Source: Antilocapra americana (lineage: Eukaryota; Chordata; Mammalia; Artiodactyla; Antilocapridae). Taken from it: 64,000 nucleotides of DNA. This document shows positions 35,561 through 47,828 of the stretch, one piece after another; position 1 is the first letter of the stretch, and each line of letters begins with the position of its first letter. The notes under the pieces are model-generated. The model worked only from the letters and a program-made list of their open reading frames with translations. It ran no database searches and was not told the DNA's origin. The translations under genes were made by a program, and so were the position numbers. The stretch spans positions 45,910,951 to 45,974,950 of the forward strand of contig ML664161.1 of NCBI GenBank assembly GCA_007570785.1, read 5' to 3'.

Positions 35561-37257
35561 AAGTGAATGAGTAGGTGGCACAGGTCTTTAGAAAATGGGG
35601 TGATCTCTTAGAGATCAGTGGGCTAGGAACATATCTATCAAGTGTGAATCTTAACTTGGCTTTATATAGTAGAAGTGAATCTGGGGAAAATCATGAGGTA
35701 AGTCATTGCAGAGAGAGAAATCAGGAAGAGCCAACAGTTGGGAGTACTGAATTTCAAGGTCAATTCAGTGAGTTAGCTTTTATCATGAAGCAAAGGCTTT
35801 CTTGGGGTTATTGAGGCAAAGTCATGCTAGGATGAGTTTAAGTTCTAGATAGCTTCGAATTCTGGGTTATAGATTTTTCTCTTCATGTCAGAGAGAGCTA
35901 CTGGATTTTCAGCAAAAGAGTATTGTACTTAAAGTAACGTTTTAGTAGGATAAATTAGGTGAATTAGTAGGTAGACATGTGTAGGCTGAAAAAAAGAAGG
36001 GAAAAAAAAGAGGCAGGAGATCTCTTAGGAATTTTGCGCTTCCTTAGGCCCCTGAGGATGAGAGCTCTCCTCACAGTTGCCTTACTACAGTGTGATGGGG
36101 GCGTGGACATTACAAACAAAGAGGAGATAAGGCTTGGTATCCAATTGCACATGGTATCAAGTCTCCTCTGAATTTTCAGGCACCCAAATACAAGGAAAGA
36201 AAAACCACCAACAGTTGGATTCCTGCTGGAAGAATGGGTCCTTCCCCAAGAGTAATCATCAAGGGATCACTGGACTTCCAACTGGAAGTGAACCAATTAG
36301 GTACAGGTAGTGGCCCTGCCCCCATGAGAATGAAGGTCCTCCTTTTGGCTTTCATTCAAATTTTTTGAATCTTGAGAATTATTATCTAATAGAAGAGAAA
36401 GAATTTCATGAGACTTTTCACACAACAATCTGTTTTATCACCATCATTTCCATCATGCTCAGTCCATCTGTTGAGGACTGGTTTTAATGTGATCCATTTT
36501 TCTAATGACAACTGCTCATTACAAGAAAACACTTTAAAAGGATAAAAATAAAAAAATAAACATTAGTTGGCATTCTAAGCACCCATAGACAACTGAAGTA
36601 CTTATATTTTGTCTTATATTTTTCTAGACATTCACATAAATATATATATATATGAAGAAAATGGATACTGTCTATGCACTTTATCACATGCACTCTAACC
36701 TTTTTTTTACATCATACTATATTGCAGATATAGATTTATGTTATACAACAAAAATAAACTTATTCCTTTTAAAATAGTTGCATAATATATTATTTTACAG
36801 AAGTCCATAAAACTGTTTTTAAGTAAATTTTAAAATATTTTTCATTTTGAGAAATAGAATTAAAAAATTCAGTTGAATAATTATAATAAGTAATCTTTGG
36901 GTATTTCTTTTCAGTGGCAAGTTGAAATAAAGAGAGAGAGAGAGAGAGAAAGAGAGAGATGGTTCCTGATTTTTCCAAAGCCCTAATGATTCAATAACTC
37001 AATAATTTTGACTTTTGCGGAAATACATTTGAAAAACCATTAACATTTCTAGGGTTAAGTTGGCATAAACAGAATTAGAAGAAATATTTAAAATTCTACA
37101 TTCTATCTGGTTTCAAAGCAATTAAATTTATTTCAAATGTCTCTTCACATTCAACGGAGAAATTTAAAAATACCTTGAAAAATTGAGACGTGTTCAATTG
37201 ATCTTAGAGCTTCAAAAAAAAGTGTGAAACAAAATTACACACCCTGATCATTTTGTT
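35561..37257. other. Flanking DNA with simple repeats only
   Basis: No gene was recognised. A (TA)n run is at about 36641-36654 and a (GA)n run at about 36931-36958. Confidence 0.45.
36931..36958. repeat. (GA)n microsatellite
   Basis: A run of about 28 bases of GA with one AA interruption, in AT-rich flank. Confidence 0.9.
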
Positions 37258-37475
37258 GTTATTGTTCAGTCACTCAGTCATGTCCTACTCTTTGCAATCC
37301 CGTGGACTACAGCACACTAGGCTTCCCTGTCCTTCACCATCTCTTGGAGTTTGCTCAAACTCATGTACATTGAGTTGGTGATGTCATCCAACCATCTCAT
37401 CCTCTTTTGTCCCCTTCTCCTCTTGTCTTCAATCTTTCCCAGCCTCAGGGTCTTTTTCAGCGAGTCAGCTCTAGT
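37258..37475 (-). mobile_element. BovB 3'-end fragment (ART2A-like)
   Basis: The reverse complement carries the BovB 3' end: GAAAAAGACCCTGAGGCTGG, GATGAGATGGTTGGATGACA and GAGTTGGTGATG-like words, then the AGTAGGACATGACTGAGTGA end. About 215 bp, truncated. Confidence 0.9.
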
Positions 37476-37709
37476 AGACTGCTACAAACATACGCTTAGC
37501 CACATTACCTTTTTACAAACTACAGGTTCACGTAGAGATACTGCGCTACTACACTCTGTGAAAATAATAGGCTAGGGAAAGTCGGCCAAGCACTGGATCT
37601 GACCTTTGTCAGCAATTCTCCTTTTCTTTTTTCCCAATAATTTGCTTTAAATGAAGCTCTAAATTTGAGAGTAAGTGAGAAAGGTAAAGAGAGAAAAAGA
37701 GACCATGTC

Positions 37710-37756
37710 AGTTTCTTTTTTTTCCTCTTTCTTCCTTCCTTCTCTCTTTCTTGTAG
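37710..37756. repeat. Polypyrimidine tract
   Basis: A T/C-only stretch of (CTTC)n and (TCTT)n words on the plus strand, apparently a decayed tail or microsatellite. Confidence 0.7.
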
Positions 37757-38224
37757 TGAACCTAATGCAATGTTAATTAAATAATGCTATCAGGAAATAG
37801 GAGATGTGATTAATAGATTTCTAGAATAACTGAGAGCTAAACCAATTTGTTTTTTCCTGGGGGAGGAAGGATTGTAAGGAAGAGAGGAAATGGTCAGAGA
37901 GAAAGTCCTCATTGCTGAACATCTTTTTAAAAGGTCTTGCTTCTCATTTCTGGATCAATAAAAACCTTGTAATGAACATTATTTCATTTTATTTGGTGAC
38001 TCAGGTTCTTACAGAGACCAGGGATATTGTTCTAAACCTCAGACCCCAGAGTGGAACAAAAGAACATAGAGGATAGTTGTGAATAAAAACATACTCCCCA
38101 CTTCCAGAAAAGTCTAACTTTTAGAGATTTGTCTTTTGTGGAAGGGTCAAAAACAGAGGCACAAATGTGTTCACACACAAAACGTGAATATTTTCTGCCA
38201 AGATCTAGGGAATGTTGGAGCTAG

Positions 38225-38325
38225 AAGCAATTGTATAATTACTTAGTATAGACAGAACACTTCATCTTACAGATAAAAAAATTGAGGCACAAAAGATAAA
38301 ATTGTCTTGCCCAAGGTCAAAGATT
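38225..38325 (-). repeat. MIR-like fragment
   Basis: CATCTTACAGATAAAAAAATTGAGGCACAAAAGATAAAATTGTCTTGCCCAAGGTCAAAG matches the centre of a reversed MIR (TTTTACAGATGAGGAAACTGAGGC...CTTGCCCAAGGTCA). Confidence 0.75.
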
Positions 38326-38354
38326 TTTTTTAAAAGAATTCTAAACTACTTGTT

Positions 38355-38566
38355 ACACTGAGTTGCTTCAATTGTGTCTGATTCTTTGTGACCCTATGAA
38401 CTGTAGCCCGCCAGCCTCCTCTGTCCATGGACTTCTCCAGGCAAGAATACTGGAGTGGGTTGCTATTTCCTCCTCTGGGGGATCTTCCCAATCCAGGGAT
38501 CACACCTGCATCTCTTAGGTCTGGTGCATTGACAGGCAAGTTCTCTACCATTAGTGCCACCTGGGT
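38355..38566 (-). mobile_element. Bov-tA SINE
   Basis: In reverse it reads CCAGGTGGCACTAATGGTAG at the head, GATCCCTGGATTGGGAAGAT in the body and AGAATCAGACACAATTGAAG at the end. Full length and moderately diverged. Confidence 0.93.
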
Positions 38567-39934
38567 CTTATCTCAACACTATTAAAAAATTCAGATTTAT
38601 GCTTTCAACAGTTGAAAACAACCATTCTTCAAATTAATATGCAAATTTCCTTCAATATCTTGACAATGCAGCAACAATCTAGAAAACATAGGTTTTTTTT
38701 TTTAAAATTCCTATGACATTTTCCCCTGCTAATCTGCACCTGTATGTTACAGAGGAAACAATAGTGAGTGATTTATATGTATATATTTGTATATGTACAT
38801 GTATATTTATATAGTCATACTCAACATATATAAACACATACATATATACTTGTTGAAAAGTTTCTGTATGTGCATTTGCTTGGTTGCTTTTCAAGTTAAT
38901 TTCCTGGAGGAATTCTGACTATTTCTTTGGGTGAAACCAGGCATGCTATATTTTAATGGCAGTTATTGAATTAACCTCACCCTGGTGTTTATAACTCAAT
39001 ATCAGTTTTATCCTATTTTTACTATTCTTTAGTCATTTATCTTTTTTCCCCTCTGGTTTTGCTCAGAGAAGGCATCATAGGTCTCTTATTTACAACTCTG
39101 AGCAATTCTTTTTCTCTTTATAGTCTCCCGTTTATCCCCAGGACCCACAATTAGAGCTGAGTGGGGAACCCAGCACCTGGCTGGGAAGGCATATCTCTGG
39201 GAGCATGAGATGCTGGTGGTGTAAACAAAATGGCAAAGAAAATGCTGTGTTTGGAGAGTCCTCTGAAGCAAGCTGAAAATCCTCAAGGCTTTTTTTTTTT
39301 TTCTTCCTAAAACAAAATCATGTTTTGTCACTTTTGAGAATGTTAGAAAAGCTTCTTCCCCCCAAAAGAGAATCATGGCTCATTGCTTCTGAGAAAGTTG
39401 GAGTCTACTTGGAATTAGAAGTATTTGTATCAATTTCACACTCTAAGCACAGTTGTAGAATGAAGAAACCTCAGAAGAATCAGCTCCCTTATTTTAAAAA
39501 TGAGGACTCTCGTGTCCAGGGAAGGGAAATGATGAACCTGAAGTCACAGGAGTTATTTATACTGTACATATTGTACTCAAGGGTTTGGCTTTACCTTGGG
39601 CTACTTTATTTTCTCCACAGAAGAAAGGATCAATCATATCGCAGATGTTGCTACGTCTGAGGCCATGAGTGGAGGACAACAGAAGCAGGCTGAAATGTGG
39701 GTGCTGAGTTGTCAACCAAATCCAGTCCCCAGCAAAGCAATTTGCCCCCTGCCATATCAACCTCACAGCACATGGATCTCAAACATGTGCCTTTGTGACA
39801 GAAAACTGCTCAGAGATCCCAAGAGATACTTGAGAGAATGCAGACCTCAGCTGTCAGCTCCATGAATGTCCAAGGTCTTTCCCGCATACACCCGAAGTCA
39901 GACACACCCTAGAGAGGAATCAGCATCTCACCCA
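38567..39934. other. Flanking DNA, no recognised gene
   Basis: It holds a (TA/TG)-rich run at about 38775-38860 and an imperfect local duplication of about 55-bp period near 39310-39405 (AAAATCATG...TTTTGAGAATGTT repeated as GAATCATG...TTCTGAGAAAGTT). No coding signal. Confidence 0.45.
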
Positions 39935-40330
39935 GGTTCTGCACCACTGACTCCACACTCCCTTTCTCACCACAGTCCTGCCCACTCTTTCCTTTCTGTC
40001 CCTCAGTCTCTCCATGATCACCAAGGCCCAAGGTGTTTATATTTGCCATTTTCTCTGCTTTGAACACCCTTCCACAAGATCCTGACATGACTGAATTTCC
40101 GGGGCTGTTTAAGTGCCCATTCCTCTGTGAGGCCTTTCCTGACCTCTGTGACTAAGCCTCCCCCCCCACCCCCCGTGGGTCTCTGCCACACCAAAAGCTG
40201 TATTTCCTTTGTCATGCCCATTACTGTAGGTTAAATTTCTGACTTTCTTATTGGTATAATACACTGTCACTTTGCATTAGTATGTGTAACCTCTGTGAGT
40301 ACAGGGACTCTGTGCCTTGTCAAATATGCT
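39935..40330 (+). mobile_element. L2 LINE 3' end
   Basis: GGCCTTTCCTGACCTCTGTG, then CATGCCCATTACTG, AACCTCTGTGAGTACAGGGACTCTGTGCCTTGTC, follows the order of an L2 3' region, forward. A C-run (CCCCCCCCACCCCCC) at 40160-40174 is local. Confidence 0.8.
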
Positions 40331-41440
40331 TTCTCTCCACCTTTGACCTCCAGCTGTTGTGGAGGTGACCAGCAGCTACCATCCGCAGCCTGAAGGCACA
40401 CCTCCCCAGCTGCCCTGAACACCTCTTTCTTTCTGACTTGGGCATCTCTGGGGAAGAGATACAGGGTCTCATCCCCTTTGACACATATACAATGTTGAAG
40501 GTACAAGGAGTTATTGCCCCATGGCGGGGGGCAGGGGGACACTTGACCAGGGGGAGCAGAAGCTGCTGCATAAATCCCTCCTCTTCTGACACTCATGTGG
40601 GTGATTCTCACATGAGAATGTTCTACCCGACTCCTCAGAAGGCATGAAGAGGGACCCAGACACATTTGTCCACCATGTTAGTTGTTTAATAATGCGCCCT
40701 TGAACTGCCTTCTCCTTCTTCTTTACAATACTTTTTTCAGTCCCCAATTCCTGTTCCAGAGAATATCACCCTCAAGTAACTAAGAAGGCCCCAATCTCAG
40801 TTGTGCTTTTGGAGACAAAGTCTGTCTCCCTACTCCCTACTCTTTCTCCAGCCCCCATGGAAACTGTATGAATGCTTCTAGGTAGGTGAAACTCTCTTGA
40901 CTAAGAAACACCATTTCTCATCAACGAGGACAATAATATTGCATATTCATCTCACAATGTGCACACAACTGAAATAAGCTAGTAAAGGTGTCCTAAAAAT
41001 AAGATATAGCCTTCACTCTAATGAGCATCTCATCAAATATTCGGCTCCCAGCTCTGTCCGGCGCTAGGGTTGATCTACAGAACAAAGATAGAGAACCTTT
41101 TCTCTTCCCTGATATGTCTTCAGCATTACCAAGGAGAGGGGTGACTACTGTAAGGACCCCGACTAGATCTACCACCAGTTATGACCTTTAAGTTCCCTAT
41201 GAAGTCTATTAGACTAAGGAAATTAGCAGTTCATAAAAGAGCTGGCAATATATACCTTGATGAAGTGAATATAAATTTAAAAACATTTCATGGCTGACTT
41301 GCCAAATGCTCAGATCAACTATAGAAAACACATAAATCCTTGTCACACGCATCATGGAATTCAACAGCAGCACATAAGATTAAAATAAGGGTGAGAAACT
41401 TATCTCTACCAATGCCTAAAGTCTTTCTCTGATTTCGTTT
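40331..41440. other. Flanking DNA, no recognised gene
   Basis: Open frames on the minus strand here (up to 132 codons, 40665-40267) have no homology I recognise and overlap each other in several frames. No repeat was recognised. Confidence 0.45.
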
Positions 41441-41565
41441 TTGTTCAATCACCAAGTCAAGTCTGACTCTTCACAACCCCATGGACTGCAGCACACCAGG
41501 CTTCCCTGTCTCTCACCATCTCATGGAAGTTTGGCCAAGTTCATGTCCATAGTTTCTCCAATAGT
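41441..41565 (-). mobile_element. BovB 3'-end fragment
   Basis: Reverse complement carries CATGAACTTGGCCAAACTTC, GACAGGGAAGCCTGGTGTGC and GGGGTTGTGAAGAGTCAGAC, the last 120 bases of BovB. Confidence 0.9.
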
Positions 41566-42084
41566 CAGAATTAAATGATATAATGCTGTAACTATGAGCA
41601 AATCAATGTGGTAAAATCTAGGTCTCTTACATATAGGCACATAATATTTTAGAAATATCAGGAAAGCTAAAATGTGACTTTTGCTGCCACTGTTGGCTTA
41701 GCAATTCACTGAAGTAATAGCTCCCTGGGAAGTACACCACCCCAGAGTTGATCAGCCAACTTTTTCCAGCAGAAAATAAAAGGCACACTCAAAAGTGATA
41801 ACTGAGTAGAGTTTATTTATAAGGGTGTGGTAGGATATAGGGGAAACAACAAGGGATAGAAGAGTTCTCAGAACTAGAAACACTGAGAAGCAACTTTCTT
41901 TCTCAGGACTGAAGGAAAAGAGAAGAGCATCACCAGAGAGTGTGTCTGGAGGGAGAGGAGCTCCTGACAGGAAGTGTGTCCTCAGCGTGGAAGTGCAGCC
42001 AAGCCAGGGCAACATCTCAGGTAGGGACCTGGGGATATATATATGTCAACCTTACTCTTTTCTCTCCCTCCATCTTGTCAAGTG
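41566..42084. other. Flanking DNA, no recognised element
   Basis: Nothing recognisable on either strand. Confidence 0.4.
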
Positions 42085-42292
42085 AAGCTTCCCTGGTGGC
42101 TTAGACAGTAAAGAATCTGCCTGCAATGCAGGTGAACTAAGTTTGATCCCTGGGTTGGAAAGATCCCCTGAAGAAGGGAATAACAATCCACTTCGGTATT
42201 CTTGCCTGGAAAATCCCACGGACAGAGGAGCCTGGGGGGCTATAGTACCTGGGTCAAAAAGAGTCAGACACAACTGAGCAACTGAGTACATT
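42085..42292 (+). mobile_element. Bov-tA SINE
   Basis: AGCTTCCCTGGTGGCTTAGA at the head, GATCCCTGGGTTGGAAAGAT in the body and AGTCAGACACAACTGAGCAA at the end. Full length. Confidence 0.95.
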
Positions 42293-42644
42293 TTTTCAAG
42301 TAGTTTTGACAAATACATAATTTTTATTTCATCAGGTAGAGGGAAGATGGAGAATGAAGAGATACTTACGTGTACCCATTGGCTGGACCAGAGGTCAAGG
42401 GAACTCATTTCCGTATCCCCATAGCTTAGGTTCCCAGGACGATGAGTGTGATGGATCCAGAAAGGCAAACAGATAACATCCAGCACAGCAGCTGAACAGT
42501 CCTCAGGTATTATAACAGGAAAAGCTGCAGGCTTTCTTTACTGGTCCATTTGGATGAGGACAGGGCTTTCTGGAGAGTTCCCAGCCTACTGGCAAGGAGG
42601 CACCTCAGAACCACCCACAGCGTGATGGGTGAAAGTCAGGCGAG

Positions 42645-42702
42645 GATGTTTTTTCTCCCTTGAGAAGAAGGGAGAAAAAACATCTTCTCCCTTAAGAAGA
42701 TG
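42645..42702. repeat. Perfect 17-bp hairpin followed by an 8-bp hairpin
   Basis: GATGTTTTTTCTCCCTT (42645-42661) and its exact complement AAGGGAGAAAAAACATC (42668-42684) flank a 6-base loop. The right arm overlaps a second inverted repeat, CATCTTCT (42681-42688) with AGAAGATG (42695-42702). The L1 target duplication starts at the next base, 42703. Confidence 0.95.
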
Positions 42703-42714
42703 CCATCTACTTTA

Positions 42715-43456
42715 TTTTTATTTATTTATTTATTTTTAAATTTTCTTTACTTTATTGTGTTGGTTTTGCCATACATTGACATGAAACCGCCATGGGTTTA
42801 CATATGCTCCCCCTCCAGAACCCCCCTCCCTCCTCCCTCCCGATTCCCTCCCCCTGGGTCATCTCGGTGCACCAGCCCCGAGCATCAGTCTTGGGCTGGC
42901 GATTGATTTCACATATGATAATTAACATGTTTCAATGCCATTCTCCCATATCATCCCACCCTTGCCCTCTTCCACAGAGTCCACATGTCTGTTCTATCCA
43001 TTTGCGTTTCTTTTGCTGTCTCGCATGCAGGGTTCTTGCTGCCATCTTTCTAAATTCCATATATATGCATTAGTATACTGTATTGTTGTTTTTCCTTCTG
43101 GCTTACTTCACTCTGGATAATAGGCTCCAGTTCTGTCCACCTGAGTAGAACTGATTCAAATGAATTTTTTTAATGTTGAGTAGTATTCCATTGTGTATAT
43201 GTACCACAGCTTTCTTATCCATTCGTCAGTTGACGGGCATCTAGGTTGCTTCCATGTCCTGACTATTGTAAACAACGCGGCGATGAACATTGGGGTACAC
43301 GTGTCTCTTTCAATTCTGGTTTTTTCAGTATGTATGCCCAGCAGTGGGCTTGCTGGGTCATATGGCAGTTCTATTTTCAGTTTTTTAAGGAATCTCCACA
43401 CTGTTCTCCATAGTGGCTGTACTAGTTTGCATTCCCACCAACAGTGTAAGAGGGTT
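42715..43456 (-). mobile_element. 5'-truncated L1 with 12-bp target duplication
   Basis: About 742 bp of bovine L1 3' end in reverse. The poly(A) is read as a T-rich TTTATT run at 42715-42736, then the 3'UTR and the C-terminal part of ORF2 ([20 protein letters not shown] and [22 protein letters not shown]). ccatctacttta at 42703-42714 and 43457-43468 is the target duplication. ORF2 here is nearly unbroken over its last 110 codons, indicating a fairly recent insertion. Confidence 0.96.
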
Positions 43457-43468
43457 CCATCTACTTTA

Positions 43469-44224
43469 GTCTTGTGTGATGAGGTGTGTTCTGTCACAGG
43501 GAGGAGTTCCTCCCCATTGGCAGTGCCTTCAAGAGGATCCCAGATTTCATGGAAGAAAACAGTGGAAATCAGGAGAGCGTCATTGTGTTCTGTGTATAGA
43601 GTGACTAAGACATTCTTCTGAGACTCTAACCGTGATAGAATAGCATTTAGTGCTTGTTTTTAAAGACAAGTGAAGGATCAACACCCTTCAGACCCATCAC
43701 TTCTGTCACCTCCATGTACGTCAAGAGCATGCCTTGGGGACACCAAGTGTTACCATTTAAAAGACTTCTTTTTTCCATTAGGTCTTAACATTCTAGGTAG
43801 GATCAAGTTCCCCTGAGAGCTTGAGAGTGAGCATCGGAATCAATATGAAATTCTTGTTTAGGAAAAGCTTTGGATTTTTCCAATGCATTCTTTACCTTAA
43901 TAACATGGAAATGAAGCCTGAATATGGGACAGGAAAATACTCCTATGATCTAATAGGAGGTCACGGTGGAAATGAAAACTTGAGAATGAGCAAAATAACT
44001 AGAAACTGACTGGTTTTAACATGGGAGGCAGGACCCAGTCACAAACTATGAACTAAGACTCTCCTTCCATGAATATCTACCAAGACATTCTGTACCACCA
44101 TCTGAAGTCATGCATTCCTGGATCCTGATGTGTTGTCATGGTCACTAAATTCATTGGATAGAATTCATCTTGGAGACTGTGGGTTTTAAAAGTATAATTT
44201 CTTACGTAGAGATTGAAGGTATAA
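43469..44224. other. Flanking DNA, no recognised element
   Basis: No gene or repeat was recognised between the L1 and an old interspersed repeat. Confidence 0.4.
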
Positions 44225-44690
44225 CATGTTGTATTAGTTTTCTGGGGCTGCTATTACAAATTACCAGCAATGTGGTGGCTTTAAACAATAGAAATTTATC
44301 CTGCAACATCTGGAAACAAGAAGTCCAAAACCAAGGTGTCAGTAGGGCCTCCCCACCACCAAAAGCTCTAGGGAGCAATCTGTTCCTTGGCTCCTGAGCC
44401 TCTGGGGTCTGTCAACATCACTCCAATGTGATGCCTCAGCCTTCACAGGGACTCCTCCTTACTGTCCTCTCCTCTTCTGTTTCTAGTAAAGGCATTAGTC
44501 ACTGAATTTAGGGCCCACCCTGTTAATCCAGGATGATCTCACCTCAAGATCTTTAATTTAATGACATCTGCAAAGACCCTTTGCAAATTAGGTCATATTT
44601 ATAGGTACTGGGGATTAAGACTTGCGTATATTTTGCCAGGTGTTGGGGGGGATACCATTCAAATCGCTAAAGATGTGATAAATAAAAAAA
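44225..44690 (+). mobile_element. Old LTR-like mammalian interspersed repeat
   Basis: GTTGTATTAGTTTTCTGGGGCTGCTATTACAAATTACCAGCAATGTGGTGGCTT-type start, GAAGTCCAAAACCAAGGTGT, TTTAGGGCCCACCCTGTTAATCCAGGATGATCTCACC, then TGCAAAGACCCTTTGCAAATTAGGTCATAT and a GATACCATTCAAATCG end follow the order of a common mammalian repeat that I believe is of MaLR/ERVL LTR type. The family name is uncertain; that it is a dispersed repeat is not. Confidence 0.7.
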
Positions 44691-44935
44691 AATCCTTATA
44701 TTCTATAATCTTTAAGATAATTCCTCATACTCATACTCAGTACTGCTAATCATCCATTTAGACTTCTAATTTTTGAAAAGCATTACTTCTATTAAATTTT
44801 TTTTTCATTCTTTCCAACTTTGTGCATTTAACACCCTACCTCATGTTTCTAATCACAAGGATTATCACACCCAAACCTGTTTATAGATATAAAGATAAAC
44901 ACCTTCATCAATTTGGAATAATGAGTGTTGAATGT
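44691..44935. other. Flanking DNA, no recognised element
   Basis: AT-rich, nothing recognised. Confidence 0.35.
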
Positions 44936-45100
44936 GGGCTCTGTAGTTAGATCTGCTTCAGTTCTTGGCTCCTCCATTTCCCATCTGTGACCTTAAACAA
45001 GATGCTTACCCTCTCTCAGCACCCATGTCTATAAAACAGGGTGGGTGTGAAAAGTGACAACATGTAAAACACCTGGAACCAAAGTAAAATCACTGCAAAA
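44936..45100 (+). repeat. MIR SINE
   Basis: GTGGGCTCTGTAGTTAGATCTGC, GTGACCTTAAACAAGATGCTTACCCTCTCTCAGC and ACATGTAAAACACCTGGAAC follow the forward MIR order (GGGCTCTGGAGCCAGACTGCC...GTGACCTTGGGCAAGTTACTTAACCTCTC). Confidence 0.85.
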
Positions 45101-45489
45101 TTAGTTATTACTAACATAAAATTGACAGTATCGTTTACACTTTTTTTTAATGATAGCAATAACCTTTTGCCAAAATGTTAGTTTGCACTTATTGCCTAAT
45201 TCTTTCCTCAATGAAAACCATTTGTATTTATTTTTCCCTACTTGTATCAACTGTAGATTAAAAAGACCTGGAGACAGGTAACTGATGCTTGGGTTAATGC
45301 CATCATTGCTAACTCAAGTTCCCAGCAAGTTCTGAATCCCTAACAGACAGTGACATATGGAGCAAAAGGTGATCCAAAGATCTGAGCTCCGACCATGGGA
45401 ATTTACAAAGTCAGGTGAGAGATATTGGGAAGGGAGAAAAGCCCTTGCAATGTCATCTTTCTAAGCAATGTTATGCATCGGGTATGGTT

Positions 45490-45735
45490 AGCAACTGAGG
45501 GTTTGGTTTGAAACAAACTGTAGTTTAACATCTAGGATTCACTAGCTATTAGTCAAATGCCCTTGGTGAAGTCACTTAACTTCTTTGAGCCTCAGTTTTT
45601 TTACATACAAAATAAAGATAATGAGAATACTCCAGGGTCACTGTGAGAATTCAGTGAGACCACATACATGAAACCACATACATGAAAGATACAAAGCCTG
45701 GCCCCTATTGTACCTACAGAATATTATTAATAAAA
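45490..45735 (+). repeat. MIR SINE
   Basis: GGTTTGAAACAAACTG, CCTTGGTGAAGTCACTTAACTTCTTTGAGCCTCAGTTTTTTTACAT, then AAAGCCTGGCCCCTATTGT fits a forward MIR. Inside it a 14-bp unit accacatacatgaa is doubled at 45659-45686. Confidence 0.85.
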
Positions 45736-47629
45736 ATTAGACCTAAAGGAGAGAAGTCAAGAGAAGGAAGACAGTTTCTGGCCATAACTCTTTCCACATC
45801 AGTGTAGTTGGACAGACAGGTCATTTAACTTTTCCTCAGTAGTAAAACAGTAAACTGCTAAAAATTAAACAAATGAAAGTTGCTTTCTAGCTCATTGATT
45901 CAAGACAAATTTAATGGTCATCACTAAATGACTTTTAGAGAGCCAACCAAGTAATCAGCATGGCTTGCCATTAAGTTATAAAATAAAAGATTTCCATGAA
46001 ATATACAAATGATAGGCTATATAAATCACAAAAATTACAATAAATTATATGGATGGATATCTTCTTCTGGCAGATGCAGCCTGTAATCCCTTAATACTCC
46101 TCCCCACACCCCCATGCCCAACTGAGGCTTTTCCTGTGATCCTTAAAAAAATCAGTACTACAGTACTTGGTATAGTGACTGGATTAATAGGAAGATTTTG
46201 CTAGGTCTTACATCAAAGCCTAAAGTGAACAGCCACACAATATACAGATTGCACTGGTTAGGGCATAGAGCCACCATAAAAGACATTTAAATTGAATTAA
46301 TAAATCTATCTACTTAAACAAATATTAAATTGGAAGAGTTTGAGGTCTCAGGTTCTCTATCCTTTTATCTCCTTAGCAATTTTTCTCAAATCAAATTATA
46401 GTTTTAATAAAACTATGGATTCCATGGAAGTCATAGGCAAGTTAGTGAGTATAGTTGCTTCCTGGAGTGGTGTTGGTTGAAGGCGACTTACTCTAGACCA
46501 GATTTATATCTACATTTCTATTCAATTCATTTGTGAATTTAAATTAGTCCCAGGTCATCCAACAATCAAGGTGTTTAAGCTAGCCATGAGGGAGTCTTTT
46601 AGTTTCCTTAGCAGAGGAAGGTTGTAATACTGTCACGGAAAGGAGGGGAACATTAAGAAACTCAGTCTTCATGAATTTACATGGTTGTAAATATTTAGCA
46701 TAAAAGTTTAGGGAATGATGAGTCAATATGTACTCAGAGGTGACCATAATGATCTGATTTATCATGTTTCACTTTCTCCACAGAGCAAGTGACAAAATAG
46801 GAATAAAGCAAAATGAATCTATTCTTATTAGATTGGGGCCACCGTCTCATATCAGGTTTAGATATTGGATTTTCTGACAGCTTCCTATATTGTGTGCTTA
46901 TTGCTTTCAAGGGAGCCAGTGCTGGCCGGGGATAACAGTGTGTCTGGAATGTGAGACATCTTAAATGGATGACACAATTTCCCTGGGCTCTGCTGCCAGT
47001 GGAGTTCCCTAAGCAAGTTAGTGTTTATGTGTCAGTGACTTGGGGGGCTTCGTGGAAACCAGACAGGAATAATCCTTGCCTAGAATAATGACACCATAAA
47101 AGAAAGCGGGAACATAAAGATGAATATTCTTACTCAGTGCAGTATTGCCTGTTTAAGCAAGGAGCTTTTTTTTTTTCCTTTTGGCTGAGAAAGGATCAAG
47201 GGTTCTTTCTGTACTGGTTTATTCTCTCATTTCGTCTTCACTTGCTATCGAGTACATATGCCTCTGACACCTCCCTTGTACCTAATCATGGGCTAGGCCT
47301 CTCTTTCCTGTATCAAATGTGGCTTGTGCCCCCAAATCCACACACTGCAGAGCTGGCCCTTTAATATTTTCTGACATGAACTAGCTCTGTCTGGATCCAG
47401 GCCTCAGTGTGACAAAACGATAAAACACTCTCTTCCCTTTAAATTATATTCAAGTCTTGGTCTGGCTTTTCTTCTTGTACATGTAAGTTTGATGATAGGT
47501 CATTAAGTTTGCTGATTAGGTTGAAGGCCAAAAAGTTTTTTCATTAATTTAAATAAAAAAGACATCATCTGACTGAGGCACTAAGACTAAACAAACTTAA
47601 ATCAGAGTACAACCTGGAAATTAGTAAAA
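45736..47629. other. Flanking DNA, no recognised gene
   Basis: About 1.9 kb with no exon, RNA gene or clear repeat on either strand. Confidence 0.4.
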
Positions 47630-47828
47630 GTGGGTGTTAGTTACTTAGTCGTGTCTGACTCTTTACGACACCATGTACTGTAGCCCACCAGGCTCCCCTG
47701 TCCATGGGATTTCCCAGGCAAGAATATTAAAGTGGGTAGCCATTGCCTTCTCCAGGGTATCTTCCTGACACAGAGTCTCCTGAACTGCAGGCAGATTCTT
47801 TACTGTTTGAGCCACCACGGAAGCCTAG
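47630..47828 (-). mobile_element. Bov-tA SINE, slightly deleted
   Basis: In reverse it reads from AGGCTTCCGTGGTGGCTCAA to AGAGTCAGACACGACTAAGT. A short internal deletion removes part of the GATCCCTGGGT block. Confidence 0.94.

Noticed and set aside
40267..40747. Overlapping frames of 132, 90 and 78 codons on the minus strand
   Set aside because: Several frames are open over the same GC-richer patch without any protein I recognise, which points to composition and not coding.
42052..42486. 144-codon minus-strand frame as a gene
   Set aside because: It runs through a Bov-tA SINE and shows the usual reversed-SINE peptide.
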